Source of the DNA: Cannabis sativa
Lineage: Eukaryota; Streptophyta; Magnoliopsida; Rosales; Cannabaceae
Assembly (NCBI RefSeq): GCF_029168945.1
Contig: NC_083604.1
Location: 9,230,812-9,294,811, forward strand
Length of the DNA stretch: 64,000 nucleotides
Reading direction: 5' to 3'
Shown here: in pieces, positions 45,209 to 56,971 of the stretch
How positions within the stretch are numbered: position 1 is the first letter of the stretch
Layout: every line of letters begins with the position of its first letter
Translations under genes and position numbers: made by a program
Notes under the pieces: model-generated
The model's database searches: none
Seen by the model: only the letters and a program-made list of their open reading frames with translations
Told to the model about the DNA's origin: nothing

Positions 45209-47710
45209 TGTAACGCCCCGATTTCCCGAGACGTCACACTAGCTAGTCCGTTTAAAACCATTTAAGATAAAGACAATAAAAGACTTCTTTAATAAAAAAA
45301 AAATAACTAAGCATGAGATCTCATTATTTTTAAAACAAAACATTTATTTATTAATAACTTTAAAGTATAAAGCCTTATAAAAACTATTTGAATCATAATC
45401 TTAAATGAAATATTTTTAAACCAAAACATCGTGACAATCCCCTAATATGTAATCCACGCCTCGAGCTCGCCATCCTCACTGTTTAGTTTTGTCTTTACCT
45501 GCACACAGAGTACCCGTGAGCTAACGCCCAGTAAGAAGAGCTATGTAGGACATAACCCCCCAACTAGATAACATAGTCATAAGTATAACAATATCACAAC
45601 ATCAAATTAACTCATACCATACTTGCATACATATCACAACATGTCATATCACACATTATTCTCACATACAATACATCATATCACAGTGTAATCTTAATGC
45701 ATGCTATACTCACACACATAACACATAGTATCTTATCGTACATTGTCCTCACATACGATAATCTACTCCCACTCATGTTGATCAGACATGAAGTGTAACT
45801 TGCCCTGTCTTGTGCTGTTCTCACACTCGGCATCCAATAGGGCAATCCCTTATCACAAGTTGTACTCACCCATGATAGGATAACCGCAAGTAAACCCATA
45901 CAAGCAGCCAAAAATATATCCTGCAGTGCTATGCTCACACCAGCAGCAGAAAACCTATCGAATAAGTGCTATCCTCACACAAACAGTCAAAAGTCTTATC
46001 ACTATCACACACTAATAACATTAGCATAAAACAACAATCTACCATAAAACATGTAAATACAAACCCATAATACAGTTGTATGTTTCAACATACACCCTGT
46101 GCACAGATGTCCACTCTTCTTACCTCAGTTGTTAAGAACACCTTCTTGTTACTCCAAGCACCTCAATGAATTTTCTTGTTGAGGACAAGATCCTCAAATC
46201 CCGCTGCTTAAGACTTGTTATCTCGTCATTACTACCTATAACAACACATGGTTCAAGGCCCTAACATTAAAATTCGTACTCTTACAGTACAGTAGAAAGA
46301 TCACTATTTTTGACCAATTGTCTTCATAAAAATTATAGGAAATTTTATTATCTTTCCAATGATATAAAGATCATTAAAAATGGCTTAAAAGTGAGGGAGT
46401 TATGATTGTTTTACTGAAACTATTTCTGAGAAGGAATATGGAGTAACGAATTACACAACTTAGTCAAAATATAAACTTTTGACATTGAATGGTTCAGAAC
46501 TAGAAGATAACATCCTCATCAAAGTTTTAGGAAATTAAATTCCCTTTCCAATGATACCAAAATCTTTGAAATTGGAATTATATTCAAGGAGATATTGCAA
46601 TTTTACCAAAACAGTTTTGCAAGAACAAGATTCAAGAAACAAATCACATGATATTGAATAAAACTAACTTTTTGACATAGTATGACTTCGAATTAACAAA
46701 AAGTTTCTTCATAAAACTTATGGGAAATCGAATAAGCTTTCTAACGATATAAAAATCTCTAAAAACGAATCAATATCAAGAGAGATATCGTCACTTTACT
46801 GAAACTTGTTTTTTCTGAAAACGAAAAATATAATAGGTCCGATCCCTAGATAACATTTAGCATTATTGAGTAAGAAAATATTTCATACCTCTTCACAAAT
46901 TTCTATTTGATGTCTCAAGCCCGCAAGCCTTGATTATAAATCTAAAACTTTAAGAATGAAGGTAGAAAATAAGAAGAATTGTGGAAGGTTTGAGAGGAGC
47001 AAACGTGAAGAAGAATGAGGCTTTGACTAATTGGTTTGGAGAGGAAAAATAAAACTATGATAGTTTAGGGTTTGATAAAAAGATTATGAGATATCGTATT
47101 CTGATAGGTTTAGGTTAACTAAAAATAATAATATATAATAAAATGCTAAAATATTATTAAATCAACAAATATCTAAATTTTTAAATTTTAAAAGTAAGCC
47201 CTTTATTTGGTAACTTTAGGCTCAGTTTTCACCTAGAAAAATTCCGAATTATGATATAATTATTTCTACAAAATTTATAGATCTTTGAATTATCTTTCCA
47301 ACGCCACTGGAATCACCTCAATCGGAGCTCTAAAACTCTAGATATGATCATTTTAGTAAAACAGTTTTTAATCCTGCGAATTTATCAAAACCTACGAATT
47401 TTTGTGACATTAATTCAATTATAATGTTATTTAATGCACTCATACAATAAATTAAATCCACTAAATAATCTATAAAACTCTAATAGACTTTCATATTGGG
47501 CTTTAATTGAGTAATTATCCTAATTCGTAAAAACACCATAATTTTACCTTGACACTTACTATAATTTCAACTATGTTTAGAAATCTATCAATACTATTCT
47601 AAGCAATAGTCTCTATTCACTATTAGTAGAAATAAATAAATATTTATTCTCACACAAATTGTATAACAAATAAAATTTAAAATATATGTATATTTTTACC
47701 GGGTATTACA
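45209..47710 (-). repeat. 3' LTR of element D
   Basis: It is 2502 bp. Compared with the other LTR it lacks about 23 bases near 46317 (present at about 51050-51075) and differs at a scattering of single bases. It holds several imperfectly repeated segments of the type 'ttatctttccaatgatat...aaaaatc' (46350-46800). No gene is present. Confidence 0.85.
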
Positions 47711-47997
47711 TTCTACCCTCCTTAAAGAAATTTCGTCCTCGAAATTTAACTACCAAATACACGAGGGACTTCATGTTTGTCATCACTTATTACATGACCT
47801 CCTTATCTACTTTATGGACCTAACAAATATGTACTTAACTTTTATCTTATTGGTCAAACTACAACACATATAACATATACAGTCTAATTTAAGTATTGTT
47901 ATTCCTTTATATATTACTTAAATAACAAACATACTCCATCACAATACTTACATATACGTGCTTTAAATACATAAATTTTGCAATAACATGCTCGTAA

Positions 47998-48038
<41 letters not shown>

Positions 48039-49938
48039 TCTCTTATGAACATCCTTATATGCCACTTGAGAACACATTATACAATACAAAAATAACAAAC
48101 AACAAGGAGTAGAGTAGAAGAACTTATGCAAACTTCTCTTTAATTGTTCCCATTCTTTCATTGAATGTTAATTTTTTTTTTTAACTTAATTTCCTCCATA
48201 AAGCTACAATTCCGTTATTATAGTTACGTAGCATAATTATTAAGAATGTTGCCCTACACATAACGATCCAATATATCATCAACAAACCGATGTCATTCAA
48301 ACAGACCACATGTCTTCTATAAATTACATGAACTACATGTAAGCTAAAGATCGTTAAAGGTCTTCTTACACATGCGAGCTAGCCAATATATAGGCTTAGA
48401 AGCATACAAGTTAACATACTCTCAGGAATGAGCTACATGCATATCACTATAAAAGAAACATTTACTAATCCATCCAACTAATGAAATATGAATAAAATTT
48501 ACTATCAAAATCACTCTTTCTAAGAATAACTCGAGAACGAAAATCGCTTAATCCAATTCTCATATATATTTTTCTTTACTCGCTTAATCATATACCATTT
48601 ATTTGTACTAAACGAAACCATTACATATATGTAGGGATCACAACCCTAACGTCATACTCATAGCACAATCATAGCAATAACATATAAAAATTATTTCAAC
48701 CATATCATGTCTTTACCATAACATTGGCATATCATAGCCATTACTTACATAACTTGGGCCTAGCCTGGCCTTACAATATCCTGGGCCTAATCTGCCCATA
48801 TAATAACCTGGGCCTATGTAGCCCTACCATTGTTATAGGATAGGGTATCTCTATATTCAACAGTAACATCACTGTATCATACCCCACTATAACAATGTCA
48901 TACACGAATCAGACAAATGTAGGGTAGGGTATCTCTACATTCAACGGCCTTATCCCGTATCATACCCCACCATAATAATTTCAAACACGACTCAGAAAAA
49001 TGCAGGGTAGGGTATCTCTACATTCAACGGCCTTACCCCGTATCATACCCCACCATGGTCCCTCACTTTACCTGAGACGTTAGCATACAACTTGCAGCAT
49101 ACAACACACAATATATGAATGCAACATACAACATATACAAGTCAAAACAACCCTAATCAATATATCAATTCATAAACTCATATTGTGTCCATACCACACA
49201 TTCTCAGTACCACATACATATTCATAATAACAAAGCATAAACCATATTCCAATACATAAAGAGTTTAAATTTATGCAAATAAACACAAACAAAACTATCT
49301 AATTTCCTTACGAATCACGAGGCTACTGACTGTCACAATCTATTCTTCTATTATAACCTTAATGATTAGATTTCACCCTTAACCAAAATTCAACTTAATT
49401 ATTTCTAATAAAAGAGTAGAGCTTAAAATTATCTATCCATTAACACTTAAAAAAAACAAACTTAAGAACGTACCAATAGTTATATATGTCTAATTTATTA
49501 AACCTGAAACATACACTCTCGTTAGAAATACTAATATAGCAACTAATTTTTTTTTTCCTAACATACTCTATTCCAATCTGCTTATAACACAATTTCATTT
49601 TGAAAAACACTCTTCTTATGCTCCTTATTTATGAAAATAAGTACAACTTATCAAAAATCAAACTTAAATTACGTAATATAGCAATACCTTGAATTATTTT
49701 TTTCCAAAAATATCTCATAGATCGAATCCTACCCATAAAATTTTAAGACATATTCTTCTAAACGCAAAGAAAACTTCTAGTTACACTAAAGATGTAACGC
49801 AACATAAAATATGTAAGACTAACATGAACAGATTAACTAAAACTTACAGTACAGTGAGTCGAGCTCGTCTCGTGGCAATGAACTTTACATGTTAGGGTCA
49901 ACCACATCCTTTAGGACTGTATTGCTCTGATACCATAT
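47711..49938 (-). other. Noncoding interior of element D
   Basis: AT-rich, with an A-run of about 29 bases (about 48006-48034). A short repeat based on CCTGGGCCTAATCTGCCC lies at 48755-48835, followed by an ~83-bp tandem array (48838-49062). Near the minus-strand 5' end is the primer-binding site. No gag or pol motif can be seen in any frame. Confidence 0.7.
48838..49062. repeat. Tandem array, about 83 bp x 3
   Basis: The unit is marked by GGGTAGGGTATCTCTACATT and ends with ATCATACCCCACCAT. Successive GGGTATCTCT starts lie near 48844, 48928 and 49010, periods of 84 and 82 bp. The third copy is the closest to the second. Confidence 0.75.
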
Positions 49939-52468
49939 TGAAACGCCCTGATTTCCCGAGACGTCACACTAGCTAGTCCGTTTAAAACCATTTAAGATAA
50001 AGACAATAAAAGACTTCTTTAATAAAAAAAAATAACTAAGCATGAGATCTCATTATTTTTAAAACAAAACATTTATTTATTAATAACTTTAAAGTATAAA
50101 GCCTTACAAAAACTATTTGAATCATAATCTTAAATGAAATATTTTTAAACCAAAACATCGTGACAATCCCCTAACATGTAATCCACGCCTCGAGCTCGCC
50201 ATCCTCACTGTTTAGTTTTGTCTTTACCTGCACACAGAGTACCCGTGAGCTAACGCCCAGTAAGAAGAGCTATGTAGGACATAACCCCCCAACTAGATAA
50301 CATAGTCATAAGTATAACAATATCACAACATCAAATTAACTCATACCATACTTGCATACATATCACAACATGTCATATCACACATTATTCTCACATACAA
50401 TACAACATCATATCACAGTGTAATCTTAATGCATGCTATACTCACACACATAACACATAGTATCTTATCGTACATTGTCCTCACATACGATAATCTACTC
50501 CCACTCATGTTGATCAGACATGAAGTGTAACTTGCCCTGTCTTGTGCTGTTCTCACACTCGGCATCCAATAGGGCAATCCCTTATCACAAGTTGTACTCA
50601 CCCATGATAGGATAACCTGCAAGTAAATCCATACAAGCAGCCAAAAATATATCCTGCAGTGCTATGCTCACACCAGCAGCAGAAAACCTATCGAATAAGT
50701 GCTATCCTCACACAAACAGTCAAAAGTCTTATCACTATCACACACTAATAACATTAGCATAAAACAACAATCTACCATAAAACATGTAAATACAAACCCA
50801 TAATACAGTTGTATGTTTCAACATACACCCTGTGCACAGATGTCCACTCTTCTTACCTCAGTTGTTAAGAACACCTTCTTGCTACTCCAAGCACCTCAAT
50901 AAATTTTCTTGTTGAGGACAAGATCCTCAAATCCCGCTGCTTAAGACTTGTTATCTCGTCATTACTACCTATAACAACACATGGTTCAAGGCCCTAACAT
51001 TAAAATTCGTACTCTTACAGTACAGCAGAAAGATCACTATTTTTGACCAACAACTATACTAATTCAGTGAAAGTTGTCTTCATAAAAATTATAGGAAATT
51101 TTATTATCTTTCCAATGATATAAGGATCATTAAAAATGGCTTAAAACTGAGGGAGTTATGATTGTTTTACTGAAACTATTTCTGAGAAGGAATATGGAGT
51201 AACGAATTACACAACTTAGTAAAAATATAAACTTTTGACATTGAATGGTTCAGAACTAGAAGATAACATCTTCATCAAAGTTTTAGGAAATTAAATTCCC
51301 TTTCCAATGATACCAAAATATTTGAAATTGGAATTATATTCAAGGAGATATTGCAATTTTACCAAAACAGTTTTGCAAGAACAAGATTCAAGAAACAAAT
51401 CACATGATATTGAATAAAACTAACTTTTTGACATAGTATGACTTCGAATTAACAAAACGTTTCTTCATAAAACTTATGGGAAATCGAATAAGCTTTCTAA
51501 CAATATAAAAATCTCTAAAAACGGATCAATATCAAGAGAGATATCGTCACTTTACTGAAACTTGTTTTTTCTGAAAACGAAAAATATAATAGGTCTGATC
51601 CCTATAGATAACATTTAGCATTATTGAGTAAGAAAATATTTCATACCTCTTCACAAATTTCTATTTGATGTCTCAAGCCCGCAAGCCTTGATTATAAATC
51701 CAAAACTTTAAGAATGAAGGTAGAAAATAAGAAGAATTGTGGAAGGTTTGAGAGGAGCAAACGTGAAGAAGAATGAGGCTTTGACTAATTGGTTTGGAGA
51801 GGAAAAATAAAACTATGATAGTTTAGGGTTTGATAAAAAGATTATGAGATATTGTATTCTGATAGGTTTAGGTTAACTAAAAATAATAATATATAATAAA
51901 ATGCTAAAATATTATTAAATCAACAAATATCTAAATTTTTAAATTTTAAAAGTAAGCCCTTTATTTGGTAACTTTAGGCTCAGTTTTCACCTAGAAAAAT
52001 GCCGAATTATGAGATAATTATTTCTACAAAATTTATAGATCTTTGAATTATCTTTCCAACGCCACTGGAATCACCTCAATCGGAGCTCGAAAACTCTAGA
52101 TATGATCATTTTAGTAAAACAGTTTTTAATCCTGTGAATTTATCAAAACCTACGAATTTTTGTGACATTAATTCCATTATAATGTTATTTAATGTACTCA
52201 TACAATAAATTAAACCCACTAAATAATCTATAAAACTCTAATAGACTTTCATATTGGGCTTTAATTGAGTAATTATCCTTATTCGTAAAAACACCATAAT
52301 TTTACCTTGACACTTACTATAATTTCAACTATGTTTAGAAATCTATCAATACTATTCTAAGCAATAATCTCTATTCACTATTAGTAGAAATAAATAAATA
52401 TTTATTCTCACACAAATTGTATAACAAATAAAATTTAAAATATATGTATATTTTTACCGGGTATTACA
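49939..52468 (-). repeat. 5' LTR of element D
   Basis: It is 2530 bp. The plus-strand left end reads TGAAACGCC where the other LTR has TGTAACGCC. It ends GGGTATTACA. It is highly similar to 45209-47710. Confidence 0.85.
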
Positions 52469-52473
52469 CTTGG

Positions 52474-55046
52474 TCAAGATAATAATTTGTAACAGGTATA
52501 TTTACAATCTTCTTTCATCTGTGTATGACCTAGCAACATGATAGGACCCATCCAAAGTGTGCCTGTGTGAGCCTATGTGTTTAATTTGATTATAGATACA
52601 TATAGGTTGATGTTGCTAAAATAAATTATCATAGTTTTTGATAGAATTTATTTAGGCCCATTTAGTTTTTTGGGCCTATTCAATTAATAACAGTTGTTCT
52701 TATTAAGGTTAAATTCCTTTCTTTTGGGCCTTGTGTGGGAGTTGGGAGCCATAGAAGTGGGCACGACATACTGAACCCAGCACCCCCTCACACAAACCAC
52801 CCCAATTGTGAAGGCCCATTTGCCTGATTTGAATGACTGTACTAGGTTAATTTTACTAGTTTAACCTAATAAAATTGATTAGCAACATAATTAATTTCAT
52901 TTATTTTGAAATTAATTTAAGAAAATTATAGTTTAAAGAATTTTTTATTCTAAGCTAAACTATATGTATTTTCTTGTATTTAATTAAATATAGAATTATA
53001 ACCATCTAGATTCTTTCTGGAACTTAATTTAAATTTTTCATTAAATATTCTTATTTAAGTTGATATTTAGTTATCTACAACTAACCAACTTAAATCTGAA
53101 TATCTTTTGAATTTCAAATTTCAAAATTAAGTTGAGGAATTTTAGGCATTGGTTATTAAGATTCTTTAGATATTATTTAAGTTAATATCTTTTCGAATAT
53201 TAACTTAAAATGGAATATTTTCAAATTAAGTGGTTACAACTTAATTTTTGATATTTAATTAAATTTAAATTTGAAAAATATTTAAGTTCTAGATTTTTTC
53301 TAATACAACTTAAATTAGATATTTTTTCAAATTTTGTGGAAAAGATACTTAGTCAAGTAAGATATTTTCTAGATAGTTATTTCTAGACTACTTATTATTT
53401 CTAATATTAAATAGGAAAATATTATAAATGGTGAAATTAATTATTTAATTAATTTTGGTACAATTTATTTTAAGTATATTTTTCCTAGTATTAAACTAGA
53501 AATTAATAATTAAGCCTTCTCTACACTTAATTATTTATTTCTTGAATTTAATACATTTAATTAATTTGAAAATTAAATATCTAAGTTGATTTTTATCATC
53601 ATACTTAAATATTTCTTTTTCATGACATTTAATTAAATAGAAAATTATTTTAGTTGAAATTTATTTTTTCAACTAAATTTAAATAATTTTCAAAATATAT
53701 TTTTTTATTTTATTAATCAATTTTCGAAATTGCATTACTTAAATGCTAGAATTTTGAATTTTATTTTGAAAAATAGATTAAGTTGTAAATTAATTATTTA
53801 TTTTAATTAATTCTTGGATCAACTTAAATCAATGATTTTTTTCATTTATTGATTAATTTAAAATAAATTGAATTAAAGTATATTATTAGAAATTGAATTA
53901 ATTAGTCAAAGGAAGATCTAGATAGATGATATTTTTGCTTGAAGTATTTTTCTAGTGTATTTAATTAAATAGAAAATTAATATTTAAGTTGATTTTCATC
54001 ATCATACTTAAATATTTGAAATTTTTCTTATATATTTAATTAAATAGGAAAATTATATTTTTTGTTATAAATTAATTTTATTAATTAATTTTGGGCCAAC
54101 ATTAAATTAGAATAATTTTTCCAGGATTAATTTTTTATTTTAACATGCATTTTCGAAAATTGTATTCTTAAATACTTTAATTTTTCGAAATGCAATATAT
54201 ATTTATAGAAAATAAAATTTGAGTTGTAAATTAATTTAAATTAATTTTGTAACAACTTAAATTGAATATTTTTCTAAATATTTATTGGAAATTATTACTA
54301 AGATGGAAATAATTCATGTTATTTTTATATCCATCTAAGTAAAATTTATAAATATTAAATTAAAATTTATATTTAGAATTTTTCATTCTAAATTGGAAAT
54401 TTTAAATAAATATATATTTAAAATAAATAAATTAAATAAAGAGAATCAAAGAAAATACAACTCACTTTAAATAATGAGCTTGATTATTATTAAGATATTC
54501 GATCTCCATTGTTGGTCTTACAAAAGTTAAATGTTTTCAATATAACTTCGAGACGCTAGACTTCGTCCCCCTATGGATGGTTATTCGTTGAACGCATTTA
54601 ACACCGTAAGATTTCATTTGATAAGTGTTTTGTAAGTTTTCGTCTCTATTAGACTCTCCCCTACGGTGACTACTTAGAGATAAACTTATGAAACATGAAA
54701 CAATGGTGGAAGCTCATAAAATGAGAATAACCTTGACTCTCGCCTACCGGGACAACGTTGGATTCTTATTTTGATCGAATAAAAGGTTGCTAGAATTGTT
54801 TCTATTTTAGATGAGCTGACAACTCTATTCAATAAATGATGCTTTGACTCTCGCCTACCGGGACAACCGTATCGGTTGTTGAAAACCTTGGAAATTATTT
54901 AGGATTGTATGTTTTAGTATTTTCACTAGTCATTCCTACTTGCTATATGTTTATAATTTCTGAATTGTGTATGGATTTATATTGAACCATGTTATTTTCT
55001 GTTATTAAGTTGTAGTTTAATTTCGAATCTTCATTGTTGGTCTAAC
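52474..55046 (+). other. AT-rich interior of A2 between element D and the solo A LTR
   Basis: Up to about 53075 it matches A1 (reversed). Beyond that, the A1 counterpart is deleted. AT content is very high, with many TTAATTAA-type runs. A more balanced part at 54530-54900 has a direct repeat of TTGACTCTCGCCTACCGGGA (about 54732 and 54844). No gag-like coding segment is recognised, though gag would be expected in this part of a copia element. Confidence 0.55.
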
Positions 55047-56966
55047 TGTTGGGTTTTATGCCCTAAATAAAACTCATTTCATATAATCAGATTTGCTTAT
55101 TAATAAAGATCATAAATAACATTTTATGTTGCATGGTTCACATGATTTATTTCATGATTATATGTATATAATGTATGAATTCTTTTTAAGTCCAGAACAT
55201 ATGAGTTTGTTAAAGATTATAGTGTTGTCAGCACAGTGGAATATAATCTTTATTGTATGTTCAAAAGTTTATTCCCTGGTTTGTCAGAACACTGGATTTA
55301 GACTGACATGGTATAATCAGCGATAGGTATTCTTACACCTTGGAAAAGTGTTATGTCCTTTCCAGGACATTGGCAAAGTTTACCAGTATCGGATGTATGG
55401 AGTATACATCGGAAGGGACCGATATTGAACTTTGATTAGATATGTTGAAATTTACCGTAATATCTATTCAATTCAATATCAACTGTTGATCCTAGATCAC
55501 ATGATCGAAATCCTGATATGGTTAGGCTCAATTTCAAGAGTGTTGCTCGTGTTCTTTGATTTGTTAGTTAAGCCCAGTTTTGTATCAGGGTGATACGTAC
55601 ATTTTGGGAACACGGTAATACAATGGAGTGGGGGAGCGCTAACATAAATATGGAATCTATAGCTTCTATTTGGCAAATAGAAGTAAAGGATGATTTCCTT
55701 CGAGCTTAACCAAACGAAGATAAATGGTGGAGATCTCATTTCACTTAGGTGAAATATCATTTATACAGGGTTAAGTGTTTTAAGGATAAAATACATTGTA
55801 GGGTGTTACGGTAATTTAATCCTGTACAGTGTAAATCATCTATATAGAGGATCATTGATCACATTAGGGTTATAACAATGGATAACTAATGACGTGTCTA
55901 TATCGTGGAACATATAGAGCGTTTCTATATGACTGAGAGTGCAATTCCAAGTTCTAAGTATGGATTCAATGAGGAATTAATAAGTTAGGGAATTTACTTG
56001 GTAAATTCGGTTCGACTTATTGGAAGCTCGGTTATATAGACCCATGGTCCCCATACTAGTTGAGGCCATACTGCTTGTAAGACTCAGTTAATTGATTTTA
56101 ATTAATCAATTATAATTCTAAAAGTTAGACTATGTCTACTTTATGAATTCTCACAGTTTAAGGATGAAATCGTAAAGAAAAGGGTTTCTAGGTTTAATTA
56201 TTAATTAAGAGACTTTGCATGTCTAATTAATAATTATTTTAAATGACAATATTATTTAATAATCTATTTTAGTTATTAAATAATTAGTTTTGGCATTTAA
56301 ATGATTAGAATTGAAAAATGGCATTTTTGGAGAAATAGAAATAAAATTGAGGAAACTACAAAATCCAAGTGAGGCCCATTTCCCTCTATGGCCGAGCACT
56401 CCCTTTGTGTTTCCCAATTATTATTTTTATTTTTTAATTGCCATGTAATTGCTAATCAAAGCCTAGCAAAAATAGGAAAGTGGTTGATCACACTAAATAA
56501 GGCAGTTAATTGATTACACAGTAATTAAGGAAACTGTTTTATTTGGAAAGTTGTGCTCTCCCTTCTCCCTATATATAGCAGCCCTTGTTCTCTTCTCTTG
56601 CATATTAGATGGATGAAAAGCCACGAAATTGAGAGAGAAAAATAGAGAGAAATTTCGAAATCCTTGTGAGATGAGTAGTGCCCACACACATCAAGTGGTA
56701 TCTCAATCATAGTATGGAAGACTATGGAATTTCTACATCAAAGAAGGAGAAAAGAAGATCCAGGTTCAGATCTTGGTGATGCTCTGCTACAGAAAGGAAT
56801 CAAGGGCTAGAGATCTGAACGGAAGGAGTCATATTATTCCGCTGCACCCACTGTAAGGTTTTCTAACTTTATATGTGTTTATTTTCATTGTTTTAGAATT
56901 CATATTAGGTTGTTAATCCAACATACTTGTTAGTAAATCTAGATCCTGGTAAAATAATTTCCAACA
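55047..56966 (+). repeat. Solo LTR, divergent family-A subfamily
   Basis: It is 1920 bp from TGTTGGGTTTTATG to TTTCCAACA. Target duplication CTAAC lies at 55042-55046 and 56967-56971. It is closer to the partial LTR at 5756-7156 than to the LTRs of A1/A2. TATATATAGCAGCCC near 56568 is a likely TATA region. Confidence 0.9.
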
Positions 56967-56971
56967 CTAAC

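Larger units (their letters stand above)
45209..52468 (-). mobile_element. Non-autonomous LTR retrotransposon D (LARD-like)
   Basis: LTRs are at 45209-47710 and 49939-52468. Target duplication CTTGG lies at 45204-45208 and 52469-52473, with the empty site in A1 near 32545. On the minus strand the primer-binding site TGGTATCAGAGC is at 49935-49924. A polypurine tract (CTTTAAGGAGGGTAGAA, 47727-47711) precedes the LTR start TGTAATACCC. The just-upstream sequence TTCGAGGACGAAATTTC resembles the end of gypsy pol genes (compare TTTCGGGGACGAAATCC at the end of element C), so a Tekay-like gypsy origin is likely. The 2.2-kb interior has no coding capacity. Confidence 0.88.

Noticed and set aside
45681..45938. 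85-codon minus-strand frame, repeated at 50413-50622
   Set aside because: It lies inside both LTRs of element D. No motif is present, and its length differs between LTRs because of indels.
48006..48034. A-run of about 29 bases considered as a retrogene poly-A tail
   Set aside because: It lies in the interior of element D with no coding sequence upstream and no flanking duplication; it looks like a simple repeat.
48838..49062. Array with regular spacing considered as a CRISPR-like repeat
   Set aside because: Whole units repeat with no unique spacers, and the context is a plant retroelement.
49924..49935. GCTCTGATACCA read as a tRNA gene fragment
   Set aside because: It is the reverse complement of a retrotransposon primer-binding site next to an LTR end. 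There is no cloverleaf around it.
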